From the NCBI GenBank assembly GCA_018242585.1, contig JAFEBQ010000033.1, forward strand, positions 62,001-126,000: 64,000 bases of DNA. Direction: 5' to 3'. The DNA comes from Planctomycetota bacterium. Lineage in GTDB: Bacteria > Planctomycetota > Planctomycetia > Pirellulales > PNKZ01. The translations under genes and the position numbers were made by a program. The notes under the pieces were generated by a model. The model saw nothing but the letters and a program-made list of their open reading frames with translations, searched no databases and was not told the origin of the DNA. Below, one piece after another: positions 8,370-17,122 of the stretch (position 1 is the stretch's first letter; each line of letters opens with the position of its first letter).

Positions 8370-9395
8370 TTACTTGGCCAACGACGGACTTGGCGCAGGC
8401 GTCGGCGCGGGGCCGTGGCCACCCTTGGGCTTGGGTGCAAAGACCAGCACCGTGACGGCGCCGGCCACGACGACCACCAGGCCGGCACAGAACCAGGTCG
8501 AAAGCGTGACTGGCGTGGACGACGCCAGCGTTGACGTCAATGTATTGACCACGGGTGCGCATCCAAACACCACCGGCATGACGACGACCGGCTTGCCGCC
8601 GTAGTTGAACGCCAGGATGATCCCCAGCGCACCGAGCGCGCCGGCCGCGCCGCCGCCCAAGCTCCAGAAGATCGCCGGCCAGAAGCCGGGCTGGTCGCTG
8701 GCGAACGACTCGTGCGAGATGCCGGTGCTCATCATGATCACCGGCACGATCACCGCGACCAGAAAATACGCGATCCCCACGCACAGCAGCGGCCGCAGTC
8801 GGCTGCCAGCCATGGCGGCCTGACCCTTGTGCAACACCGGGCCATAAGCGCCCCAGCACAGGCCGGTGAGTGCGATGCTGGCCAGCACCTTGATCTGGTC
8901 CAAGGAGAAGATCGATTTCGCCGCCGCGTTCGGATTGGCGGCCGGGTTGAACAACAGCACCAGGCTGGCCCCGGCGATCACCAGGATGATGCCGGCGTAG
9001 AAGATCGGATTTGCGTCGCGAAATGTTTTGGACATGCCCATCGAGACGATCGTATTTACCACCGGCGCGGTGCCAAACACCAGCGGCATGACATAGAACG
9101 GGCTGCCGCCGGCCTCGAACGCCAGAATCACTCCTAGCGCACCGACCGCGCCGGCCATGCCACCGGCCAGGCTCCAAATCAGCCCGCTGGCCGTCCACGT
9201 TCCTTTTTCGCCGCGCGTTTGCAATAGCGCCAACGGAACGATGACCGCGATGATAAAGTAGGCCAGGCCGACGCAGATGAATTGCACCAGGTGTCCGCCC
9301 ACCCCATCACGCCCTTGCCGCAGCAACGGGCCGTAGACGCCCCACGAGAAAGCGGTGAGCGCAATCGCGGCAAGCCTTAAAAAGAAATTGGCCAT
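8370..9395 (-). CDS. Ten-segment membrane protein with two near-identical halves (DMT/RhaT-like architecture)
   Basis: This 341-residue integral membrane protein is built from a strong internal duplication. Half one (about residues 1-165) and half two (about 170-325) both contain WGxYGPxLxxG, GALGxILAF and VMPxVFGxAPVVNT. Each half has about five hydrophobic segments, which fits the inverted-repeat fold of drug/metabolite transporters or RhaT-like permeases. The C-terminal tail is Pro/Ala/Lys-rich. The ATG at 9395 is chosen because GAGGAG lies about ten bases upstream; the frame could extend to 9431. The substrate is unknown. It is transcribed with the downstream minus-strand genes. Confidence 0.85.
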   Translation of the reverse strand: MANFFLRLAAIALTAFSWGVYGPLLRQGRDGVGGHLVQFICVGLAYFIIAVIVPLALLQTRGEKGTWTASGLIWSLAGGMAGAVGALGVILAFEAGGSPFYVMPLVFGTAPVVNTIVSMGMSKTFRDANPIFYAGIILVIAGASLVLLFNPAANPNAAAKSIFSLDQIKVLASIALTGLCWGAYGPVLHKGQAAMAGSRLRPLLCVGIAYFLVAVIVPVIMMSTGISHESFASDQPGFWPAIFWSLGGGAAGALGALGIILAFNYGGKPVVVMPVVFGCAPVVNTLTSTLASSTPVTLSTWFCAGLVVVVAGAVTVLVFAPKPKGGHGPAPTPAPSPSLAK

Positions 9396-9669
9396 CGGGT
9401 CGTTGCTCCTCGGCGGGCGTTCATCGGGCACGTTGCGGTAGATCGGCAGTATAGTCGCCCAGCCCGGCGGTGTTGAGGGCCTGGGGATTCACCGGAGAAG
9501 ACTTGCCACGGAAGCACGGAGACGCGGAGGTAAGCACGGAGAAGACCCGGAAGAAGACGCGATGAGAGGGGGTTTAGGGGGAAGTAGATCAGTGCTGATA
9601 AAGGGTGCGTTCGGCCCTAGATTTCTCAGTACCGGGCGCAAAGTGAACGGCGCGACTAGCTTTAGCTTG

Positions 9670-10068
9670 CTACGGCAGCGACGCCAGATCCACGATGAAA
9701 GTAAAATGGCCGCGCAAACTGTTCAAGAGTTTCTGGTCAGCCGTCACCAGTTGGCATTGTTCGCGCTCGGCGAGGGCGACATACAGCGAATCGTAGATGC
9801 TGCGACGAAACTGGGTGGCAATTTCCAACGACCGTGTTAGCAAGTCGGCCGACGAATGCAGGATTGGCATCCGTGGGATCAGATCATCCAATAGCAACTG
9901 AGCGTCGACTACTCGGCCACGAAGTGCCGAAACGTGGATGGCGTTCGTGACCTCAACGGGGAAAAAGTCGGGCGCGTGAAGTTCTTCGGCTTGCAGCGAG
10001 AATGCCTTGTCAGAGTCTTGCTCAGGCACGAGCCATTTGAAGCCGACGCTGGCGTCTACGATTTTCAT
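9670..10068 (-). CDS. PIN-domain ribonuclease toxin (VapC-like)
   Basis: This 132-residue protein has the four acidic PIN-domain residues at expected places: Asp5 in IVDASV, Glu39 in PVEVTNAI, Asp93 in IYDSLYVALA and Asp111 in LVTADQKL. VapC proteins are Mg-dependent ribonucleases that cleave tRNA or rRNA when freed from their antitoxin. The start overlaps the stop of the upstream antitoxin gene by four bases, the standard layout for a toxin-antitoxin pair. The length is normal and the catalytic set is complete, so the module is probably functional. Confidence 0.92.
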   Translation of the reverse strand: MKIVDASVGFKWLVPEQDSDKAFSLQAEELHAPDFFPVEVTNAIHVSALRGRVVDAQLLLDDLIPRMPILHSSADLLTRSLEIATQFRRSIYDSLYVALAEREQCQLVTADQKLLNSLRGHFTFIVDLASLP

Positions 10069-10274
10069 ACGTCAGCAGGCAGTTCGGCGTCACGAAACTC
10101 GCGGATGATGTCCGTGCCAATGTTTTGGACTCCGTGAAGGCGCAGGATTTCCTCACGGACTTTCTCGGCGCGCTCGTGAACACGCCGCGCAACTTCGGGA
10201 TCGGGACGGCGATGCTCACGGATAGCTCGGTAAAGCTCTTCGCGATCGGATTCAATATCAGATGCAGTTGCCAT
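10065..10274 (-). CDS. Antitoxin partner of the VapC-like toxin
   Basis: This 69-residue charged, helical protein (many Arg, Glu and Asp) is encoded directly upstream of the PIN toxin with a four-base overlap. The middle REHRRPDPEVARRVHERAEKV and the C-terminal IGTDIIREFRDAEL could form the toxin-binding helices. I do not see an obvious AbrB or RHH DNA-binding motif, so autoregulation cannot be read from sequence. The antitoxin role is inferred from position and size. Confidence 0.82.
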   Translation of the reverse strand: MATASDIESDREELYRAIREHRRPDPEVARRVHERAEKVREEILRLHGVQNIGTDIIREFRDAELPADV

Positions 10275-10357
10275 GTCTCCATTATCGGCTATGGGTTGCA
10301 GAAATCAACATATCAGCACGTACGTCACTAACAAATCAGACCTTTGTCGCATTTCCC

Positions 10358-13300
10358 TCATTCCGCCCTTAACCCATCCAGCACAGGTGTGACCAGCACC
10401 GCTCGCACCGCTGACAGACTGGCCAAGGTGCCGACGGCTAGAACGCCTCCGATGGTGACGGCCATCGACTGCCAGGGGACACCTGCCGCGCCGACGGCGC
10501 CGTGCCCCACGCCCAGGTGTGGCAAGAACGCCACCAGGGCCGCCAAGGTTCCGACCAGCAACCCCGTGACCAACAGCGCGGTGTTCTCGAACAGGACCAT
10601 CTGGGCCAGCCGACCGCGCGCGAACCCGACGGCCTGCATCAACGCCAGTTCGCGTCGCCGTTCCAAAATGCTGCGCAACTGCACAACCGCCATACCGAAC
10701 GTGCCAAGCAGCAACCCCAGGCCACCCAGGCTGCGAAATGTTTCCAAGTAAGTGTTCTGCACGGCAAAGAACTCGGCCAGCACGTCGGCCGTCGGCCGCA
10801 CGTCAAAGCCATAGTCGCCCAGCCGTCGGTTCAACAAGTCGGACACCGATTTGAGATCGGCCGCGTCGACGTCGATCAGGAAATACTTGTAGCCCGAGAC
10901 ATCGGGAAAGTGTCGCAGCAGATTCTCTTCGCTCATCACCAGCGAGCCCTGCAGCAAGCTGTTTTGCAGCAACCCGACGACGACCAGATCGAGCGGCTGG
11001 CCGCGACCGTCGGTAATGGTCAGCCGGTCGCCGATGCTGCCACTGAGGTGCAGGCTGTAAATCGCCGTGGCCTGGTCCAGTACCACCGGCACGGCGTGTT
11101 TCGGGTCGTCCGTCGCCGCCAGGGCCAGCCAAGGGTTTTCGCCGCCGCTTGCGGCCCAAGAAAACCCGCCCTGCTCGCGCAGCGCCACCGGCGCGCCCAG
11201 CACGCGCGGCTGGCGTACCTGGTAAAGGTTCAAGCAACTGGCGTCGTCGCCGGCGTTGACGCGCAGTGGGAAGAACCGGGTGTGAGCCTTGTCGAGTAGT
11301 TGATCGTCCCGGTCGGAGAACGCCAGTTCGATCCGCTCGTCAGCGTCGTTCAGGTTCTGGTAGATCGGCTGGTCACTTTCGGCCAGCAGGGCAAAGCCCC
11401 CGGAGCCGGTGTGCTTGTCGCTCGTTACCGTTGGTGGATCGAGCCGAAAGGCGCTGATCGCCAGGATGAGGAAACTAGCCGATGCCATCAATCCGATCGT
11501 CAGAGCGCTCCGGCTGGGAAAGCGCGTCCCGTTGCGCAGCGCCAAGCGAACCATCGCCATCGGCCCCGTGCCGGTCAGTACGCCGGTGGTTCCGGCCACC
11601 AGCCGCGCCCACAACAGCGCCAGCGCCGCCACCAGGATCAGAAATCCAGCGCCAAAGAACGCGCCGGCCTGCGCCGGCCCCGAGAGCTTGCCGGCAAACA
11701 CCGACAACGCGATCGCCCCGGCGCCGGCGACGAGCGCCATCACCATTGACCAGCGGCTTCGCCGCGCAATAAGTCCTGACTGATCGACGACGATCCCAGC
11801 CAGCAGTTGCCGGGCCGTGGTATGTCGCAACTGCCACAACCCCCACAGAATCGCCACCAGCGACGCGATCACGCCGCACAGGTAGCCCACGGCCAAGCTC
11901 TGGTTCGTCACGTGCAGTTGCAAGAACGGCTCGCGCACCGCCGCCACCCACCAATTGCGCAAGCCCGCCAACATCAGCCAGGCGTGTCCCAGCCCGAGCC
12001 CAATGCCCAAGAAACCGCCGAGCATCGCCACGGCCAGTCCCTCGACCAGCAGCCAGCGGCGCACGCGCCCGCGCGTCCAGCCGATCGACAACAGAATGCC
12101 AATCTCGGCGGCGCGCTGCTCGACTCCCAATCGGAACAGCAACGCCACCAGCATCACGGCCGAGATAATCAGGAACATGCTGAAGCCGAGAAACAGTCCT
12201 TCAAACGGCGTGGTGCCGCTCGACGCGGCCAACCCTTCGGCCCGGATCGGTTGAAAGGCCAGCCCGGCGGCCACCGGGTCGGGCTTCCACGCTTCGGCCA
12301 ACTTTTCGGCAGCCGCGTCGTTTGCCATTTCCCCCTTGGCCGGGGCGACGCGCACGCTCGTCGTATCGCCGAAGCGGCTACCCCACAGTTTGCGCCCCGC
12401 CGCCAGCGACACGAACGCCTTGGGCGTGGTGCGGTACTGCTTCCAATAGCGCTCGTCCTTGGGGCGAACTCGCTCGTTGTCGAACGGAAACGGCGGATCC
12501 CAATTTCGCAGCGACTCTTTATCTGTCACGCCGGGAAGTTCCGGCGTCAAGCTGCGGTCAGCCGCCCGCCCCGCCAACGCGACAATCCCCGTCAGGCGAA
12601 ACATCGCGCTGCGCTCACGCGGCAGGCCGTGCGTGCTCTCGGGCTCGAAATAGTCGATCCGAATCGAGTCGCCGACCGCGACCTGCAAGTCGCGAGCGGC
12701 CCAGTCGTTGAGGACGATTTCATCGTCGGCCAACGGCGCGATGGCCAGACCTTCGACATCGATCAGCGGTCCCAGTGGCGGCTTGGGCGGGAAGTCGATC
12801 GCCGAGATCGTCGAGTAAGGCGTTTCCCCTTGCGGGAAGATTGCCGCGTTCATTGCGAGCAATTGCCAGCGCGAGAGCTTCGACGACCAGAGATTGAACG
12901 CTCGCACTGGCGCAATCGTGTTGGCCAAGTAGGTCAGCGCAGGCTGCGTCGCTCGCTCACCCGCCGCACGGACAGCGGCGGTCTCGACCGGCGGCGCGAG
13001 CATCATCCGCCGGCTCGACATCACGAAGAACCCTAGCGGATTGGCCGTGACTTCCAGTTCAAAGTCCTCGATCGTCGGTCGCAGTGCCGCCTGCAAGGCG
13101 TTGTGAGCCACCGGCGTGGGGACGCTGTTTGGGTTGTCCCCCGCGACCAGCAACATGTTGATCCGATTCGGCCGCTTCAACTCGGCCTGTAAGTCGGCCA
13201 AATTCATGTAGGCGTTCAGCGGCGTCGATTGATCGGGCCGCAGGCTGAATCGCCCCAGCCCCTCGGCGGCGATCACGGCGCGCACGCGCAGGCGCATTTC

Positions 13301-13879
13301 TCTCAGCGTGCCGGTCTTACGCCCCAGCGCGCTGTCGCGCGGTACATCGCTGGGGGGCGTCAGTCGCACCAACACATCATCTCCCGCTTTCACACGCAGC
13401 CGATCGGCCAGCGGGCGGTTGAGCAGGATCTCCTTGGGCGCGAGGGCTCGGCTGGCCGCGTCGTGGGGCGCGAGGTCGCACTGCCAGAATCGGCGGTCAA
13501 CGGCGAAAAGCGAGACACGATTCGCCCGCAGCACGCCCTCGCTCGCCGCGTCGCGCGGCTGAGCCAAGCTGGCTTCCATCATCAGCCCCGGTGCGATCAC
13601 TCGATACTCGCTGGGCAATTGACCCCGGTGGGCCAGTTCGTCGGCCAGGTCTTGGCGAAACAGCAGTGGCGCCACCAACGCCGCGTCGACGCGCCCCAAT
13701 CGATCGAGCGTCAGCCGACGCAAGCTGCCGCGCACCGAGTCGCCGACCAACAGCGCGCCGACCAGCACGGCGGTTCCCACCGCGGCGCCGAGCGCCACGG
13801 CCAGTTGAGTGCGCCAGTGATAGCGCAAGCTGTCGAACACCAGTCGCGCGAACGTGGGCGGGCGCGCGCCATGGCTCAT
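10358..13879 (-). CDS. Giant FtsX/LolE-type ABC permease (1173 residues)
   Basis: This is the membrane subunit of a MacB/LolCDE-type ABC system. It has an N-terminal membrane helix (LAVALGAAVGTAVLVGALLVG), a large extracytoplasmic domain of about 500 residues, a first FtsX core (from about residue 560, with EQRAAEIGILLSIGWTRGRV), a second soluble loop and a final FtsX core (LERRRELALMQAVGFARGRL). It is much longer than LolC or LolE (about 400 residues) and has two FtsX modules, so it may act without a second permease. Its ATG overlaps the TGA of the upstream ATPase gene. Such systems move lipoproteins, lipids or peptides out of the inner membrane by mechanotransmission. The substrate is unknown. 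Confidence 0.92.
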   Translation of the reverse strand: MSHGARPPTFARLVFDSLRYHWRTQLAVALGAAVGTAVLVGALLVGDSVRGSLRRLTLDRLGRVDAALVAPLLFRQDLADELAHRGQLPSEYRVIAPGLMMEASLAQPRDAASEGVLRANRVSLFAVDRRFWQCDLAPHDAASRALAPKEILLNRPLADRLRVKAGDDVLVRLTPPSDVPRDSALGRKTGTLREMRLRVRAVIAAEGLGRFSLRPDQSTPLNAYMNLADLQAELKRPNRINMLLVAGDNPNSVPTPVAHNALQAALRPTIEDFELEVTANPLGFFVMSSRRMMLAPPVETAAVRAAGERATQPALTYLANTIAPVRAFNLWSSKLSRWQLLAMNAAIFPQGETPYSTISAIDFPPKPPLGPLIDVEGLAIAPLADDEIVLNDWAARDLQVAVGDSIRIDYFEPESTHGLPRERSAMFRLTGIVALAGRAADRSLTPELPGVTDKESLRNWDPPFPFDNERVRPKDERYWKQYRTTPKAFVSLAAGRKLWGSRFGDTTSVRVAPAKGEMANDAAAEKLAEAWKPDPVAAGLAFQPIRAEGLAASSGTTPFEGLFLGFSMFLIISAVMLVALLFRLGVEQRAAEIGILLSIGWTRGRVRRWLLVEGLAVAMLGGFLGIGLGLGHAWLMLAGLRNWWVAAVREPFLQLHVTNQSLAVGYLCGVIASLVAILWGLWQLRHTTARQLLAGIVVDQSGLIARRSRWSMVMALVAGAGAIALSVFAGKLSGPAQAGAFFGAGFLILVAALALLWARLVAGTTGVLTGTGPMAMVRLALRNGTRFPSRSALTIGLMASASFLILAISAFRLDPPTVTSDKHTGSGGFALLAESDQPIYQNLNDADERIELAFSDRDDQLLDKAHTRFFPLRVNAGDDASCLNLYQVRQPRVLGAPVALREQGGFSWAASGGENPWLALAATDDPKHAVPVVLDQATAIYSLHLSGSIGDRLTITDGRGQPLDLVVVGLLQNSLLQGSLVMSEENLLRHFPDVSGYKYFLIDVDAADLKSVSDLLNRRLGDYGFDVRPTADVLAEFFAVQNTYLETFRSLGGLGLLLGTFGMAVVQLRSILERRRELALMQAVGFARGRLAQMVLFENTALLVTGLLVGTLAALVAFLPHLGVGHGAVGAAGVPWQSMAVTIGGVLAVGTLASLSAVRAVLVTPVLDGLRAE

Positions 13880-14589
13880 CGCGCCGTCTCCGTCGCCGCT
13901 CCGGCCTGATGACGCTCAACAAGCCGGCCTTGATCGAGCTCTACCGAGCGCTGGAATCGCGTAGCCAGTTCCAGGCTGTGCGTCACGACGATCAGCATCG
14001 TCTGCTCCTCATGCTGCAACGTAAACAGCAGGTCGGCCACTGCCTGGGCCGTCGAGTGATCCAAGTTGCCGGTCGGCTCGTCCGCCAATAGCAACAGGGG
14101 TTTGCAGATCAGCGCCCGGGCGATGGCCGCGCGCTGGCGCTCGCCCCCCGAGAGTTCCCCGGGCCGATGGTCGCGCCGCGCCGACAGCCCCACTCGCTCG
14201 ATCAACATATCGGCGTGCCGGCACGCTTCGAGCGTGGCCCCCGACGACGCCAAGGTGGGAAGCAGCACGTTCTCGTACACCGTGCATTGCGGCAACAGGT
14301 GATGATCCTGAAACACGAAGCCGATCCGATGGTTGCGGAAATTGGCCAGGTCGGTCGGGTCGAGCGAGAACGGGTCTTCCCCCGCCAACCGCACCGTGCC
14401 CGATGTAGGAGTATCGAGCGTGCCGATGATTTGCAACAGCGTGCTCTTGCCCGAGCCGCTGGGGCCCAGGATGGCCAGGTTTTCGCCCCGCGCCAGTTTC
14501 AACGAGCACCCGCGCAGCACCTCGAGCGGTTCGGCCCGGGTGACGTATTGCTTGGTGATTTTATCGACAACAAGTTCCGACATATTCAT
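13876..14589 (-). CDS. LolD/MacB-family ABC ATPase
   Basis: This 237-residue ATPase has Walker A GPSGSGKST at 42-50, Q-loop FVFQDHHLLPQCTVYENVLLP from about 91, signature ELSGGERQRAAIARAL from 145 and Walker B LLLLADEPTGNLD from about 165. The last motif is typical of the LolD/MacB/FtsE group that partners FtsX-fold permeases. Its start overlaps the stop of the prenyltransferase-fold gene and its stop overlaps the start of the FtsX permease gene, each by four bases, so the three proteins should be made in matched amounts. It drives the permease at 10358-13879. Confidence 0.95.
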   Translation of the reverse strand: MNMSELVVDKITKQYVTRAEPLEVLRGCSLKLARGENLAILGPSGSGKSTLLQIIGTLDTPTSGTVRLAGEDPFSLDPTDLANFRNHRIGFVFQDHHLLPQCTVYENVLLPTLASSGATLEACRHADMLIERVGLSARRDHRPGELSGGERQRAAIARALICKPLLLLADEPTGNLDHSTAQAVADLLFTLQHEEQTMLIVVTHSLELATRFQRSVELDQGRLVERHQAGAATETAR

Positions 14590-15593
14590 CCAGCGTTGGC
14601 GTCAAGGGTTTTCAGTAGCGCCAGCGCGCCCAGGCCATAGAACGCATATTCCACATCGGTCCCCGAGTCCCACTCAGCCCCCAAGAAGCCACCGGTCTCG
14701 ACTTCGAGCGATTGAACATATCGTGCCACCTCGGCCAGGTCGATCGTTTCGGTCGCCTGCAAGTCGACCAGTGTCAATAGCCCAGTGAATGTGCTCAGCA
14801 GATCAGCGATGGGAATTCGGGTGTTAGCTCTCAGACCCCCTTCGTCGGTCTGCATTTCAGCCAAGAAATCGATCACGCAGTTCCGCATCGAAGGTTCGAG
14901 CGCCCCCAGCGCCAGTTGCAACCCCACGGCGGCCGCGGTCGGGTTGGTGCCGCTCCGCTGCATCGGTCCCAACTCGACAAACCCGCCGTCGAGCCGCTGG
15001 CGGCCGCGGACAAAGCCGAGCAACTTGTCGGGCTCGACAACCGGCTGGCCGATCAACTGCAAGCACAGCACCATTAGGAACGAATAGTAGGTGCTGCTCG
15101 ATTGCCCCTCGTCGGCCTTGGCATAGCCGCCGTCGGCGCGACGAAACCGCTCGAGCGCGCCGGCCACGTTCCTGCGCCATTCGGACGCGGCGTCTGCGAA
15201 GACGTCGACGCCCGCGGCCAATTCCAACAGCCGACCGCTGTAGACCAGCGACAGGAAGTCGATGATTGGTACTTGCGCGTGCAACTGTTTGGCCAGGAAC
15301 GTAGCGGCGCGCTGGGCCACCGGGCCGTCAAGCTGACCCAGGATCGCCAGGCTGCGCAGCGCAAAGCCGGTGTAGTAGAGATCGCTCGGGCCTTCGCGCC
15401 CCGCGAAGCCACCATCATCGCGCTGGGCCGCCAGCAAAAACTGCGCGTGCCGTTGTCGCGTGCGCTCGTCTAGTTGGGCCACGCCCGTGGCCAGGCGCAC
15501 GGTCAGCCGTTCCAGGTAAGGGAGAGGCGCTGCTTGTGGAGCGGAGGTCTGCTCAGGTTCAGTCGATTCGGTCAATCGCCACCTCCGCCGCAT
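14586..15593 (-). CDS. Prenyltransferase beta-subunit-like alpha/alpha-toroid protein lacking zinc ligands
   Basis: This 335-residue protein has repeated GG-motif units (DDGGFAGREG, ADGGYAKADE, LDGGFVELGP, DEGGLRANTR, ETGGFLGAEW) separated by about 50 helical residues. This is the barrel of RabGGTase/FTase beta subunits and squalene-cyclase-like domains. In real prenyltransferases the zinc is held by Asp-x-Cys and a His. Here the first site reads ADLLST (Asp kept near residue 264, Cys replaced by Leu), and the His site reads DVEYAF (His replaced by Tyr near 316), so zinc-dependent prenyl transfer is unlikely. The ATG at 15593 is preceded by GGGTGCGGGGG and overlaps the end of the upstream gene by 22 bases; a longer frame would begin with Arg/Trp-rich shadow sequence. 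Confidence 0.85.
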   Translation of the reverse strand: MRRRWRLTESTEPEQTSAPQAAPLPYLERLTVRLATGVAQLDERTRQRHAQFLLAAQRDDGGFAGREGPSDLYYTGFALRSLAILGQLDGPVAQRAATFLAKQLHAQVPIIDFLSLVYSGRLLELAAGVDVFADAASEWRRNVAGALERFRRADGGYAKADEGQSSSTYYSFLMVLCLQLIGQPVVEPDKLLGFVRGRQRLDGGFVELGPMQRSGTNPTAAAVGLQLALGALEPSMRNCVIDFLAEMQTDEGGLRANTRIPIADLLSTFTGLLTLVDLQATETIDLAEVARYVQSLEVETGGFLGAEWDSGTDVEYAFYGLGALALLKTLDANAG

Positions 15594-17056
15594 CCCCCGC
15601 ACCCGCCACCGCCACAACCACCGCCGCCGCAGCCTCCGCCACCACAGCCACTTGCAGCTCCGCTGCCACAACCTCCGCCGGTTCCCCACATTCCTTTTCG
15701 AGGATCAACTCCCAGCGCGGTGTGCAGCGAGCCGAACATCGTCGTGGGCAAAACCGCCACGCCGAACAAGGCGACGGCCATCGCCAAGTCGGGCGTCGCC
15801 AGGTTGGGCGACCCGCCGGTGGTGGAGTGCTTCAGATCCTCGCGCTCCTTGCGGCGCTCGTCGAGCAGTTTCTCGCCCGCCACCGTACGGCGATTGAATG
15901 AACAGAAAGCCAATAGCAACCCAATGGTCAACGCGAGCAGCATCACCAGAAACCCGATCGGCTTGTGATGATCGAGGCCGACGAAGCACTTGGTCACGCC
16001 GAACGCGATCAGGCCCAAGAACAGCACGACGGGAATCCAACGTCCCATGCTGATGTTGCCAGACCGCACCAGCAGGCCGTCGTCTTCGAGTCGTTGCGAA
16101 ATCGGTTCGACGCTCGGCTCCAAATCTTGCCAGAGTTGCTTGGCATCGGCTTCGCCATGGCGAATGACCGATTGTTGCACGGTCGCTTCGATGGGGTCGC
16201 GCGACGTGTCGTGGTTGCCGCCGGGTTTGAACTTTCGCGCGGTCGCTTTGTCGGCTGGGTCGCCCGTGGTGACGGCGTTTCGATGGACCAGCGCCGCCAG
16301 GGCCGTCGCCAGAATCGCCCGGGGCCCGCCGTTCAGCAGGGCGAGTTCGTACGGCGAAAGCTCGCGATTATGTTCCAATGTCTTGGGCATCCGATAGCTG
16401 TAGCGCCAATACACGCAGAATGCCGTCAACGCGACCAGCAGCACGATGTACAGCGCCAAGAATTGGGGGCCCGTCAGATCGAACGGCGAGGCGAAGGCCG
16501 CCACCAGCACACCCGAGCCAAGTACTGCGGCGGCGGGCACCAGGGCATTCTGGCGGAGCGACCGCAGCCAGCGCGGCTTGGGAACCAGCCAATATTCGCC
16601 CCGGTTCACTCGCTCGGCATGCAGGTCGGCCCCAAACCGCACGTGGGCCGGTGGCCAGATATCGGCCGGGGCCGGCGCGCCGAACACTTCGCGGTAATCG
16701 GCCAGCGTCTGTTCGTACATTGCGAAGTGCTTGTCGTTCTCGGCCGGCCCGCCGCGCGTGGGGTGGTGATGCAGTTTGGTTTGCAACGCGTCGCGGCAGA
16801 AACGGCCCCAGTAGTTTTGCGTGTACGTCAGATGCAAGTGCCAGGCTTGGTCGACTTGCTCCGAGGGGGCGGCCACGCGGGGCAACGACACCGCCAACAA
16901 GCAATAGCGTTTGTATTCCTCGATCACCCGGCGTGCAAAGCACAGCGACCAGCGATTCTCGCGGGCCAGGCGTCGGGCAAAGGTCAGCACCGAGCCCGGC
17001 TCGTCGAACTCGAACGACTGCAGGCGCTGCCAAAGTTCGGCTTGAGCGGGAGTCAT
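15572..17056 (-). CDS. Membrane protein with Gly/Cys-rich C-terminal tail (TIGR04222-like)
   Basis: This 494-residue protein has a soluble N-terminal domain (about residues 1-160) with DQAWHLHLTYTQNYW, a pattern resembling glycine-rich-domain (DUF1399-like) proteins. About five hydrophobic segments follow, then a tail at 458-494 made almost only of Gly and six Cys (repeats of GGGGC). The architecture matches what I recall as the TIGR04222 family; that name needs a profile search. The ATG at 17056 has GGAG eight bases upstream; the frame could extend to 17107. It is the first gene of the overlapping operon with the prenyltransferase-fold protein and the ABC transporter. The tail may be modified, bind metal or self-associate; none of this is shown. 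Confidence 0.85.
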   Translation of the reverse strand: MTPAQAELWQRLQSFEFDEPGSVLTFARRLARENRWSLCFARRVIEEYKRYCLLAVSLPRVAAPSEQVDQAWHLHLTYTQNYWGRFCRDALQTKLHHHPTRGGPAENDKHFAMYEQTLADYREVFGAPAPADIWPPAHVRFGADLHAERVNRGEYWLVPKPRWLRSLRQNALVPAAAVLGSGVLVAAFASPFDLTGPQFLALYIVLLVALTAFCVYWRYSYRMPKTLEHNRELSPYELALLNGGPRAILATALAALVHRNAVTTGDPADKATARKFKPGGNHDTSRDPIEATVQQSVIRHGEADAKQLWQDLEPSVEPISQRLEDDGLLVRSGNISMGRWIPVVLFLGLIAFGVTKCFVGLDHHKPIGFLVMLLALTIGLLLAFCSFNRRTVAGEKLLDERRKEREDLKHSTTGGSPNLATPDLAMAVALFGVAVLPTTMFGSLHTALGVDPRKGMWGTGGGCGSGAASGCGGGGCGGGGCGGGGCGGCGGGGD

Positions 17057-17122
17057 ATGTCTGTCTCCGTTCACTCCGAAAGCTCGAGGCACGATGGTAG
17101 GGAGCACAGCAATGGCGGACTG

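Noticed and set aside
9562-9840. 92-codon plus-strand frame
   Set aside because: It overlaps the VapC gene on the other strand and shows no family features.
15594-15689. N-terminal extension of the prenyltransferase-like protein (Trp/Arg-rich)
   Set aside because: It is the frame-shifted shadow of the Gly/Cys codons of the upstream gene. The ATG at 15593 has a purine-rich site.
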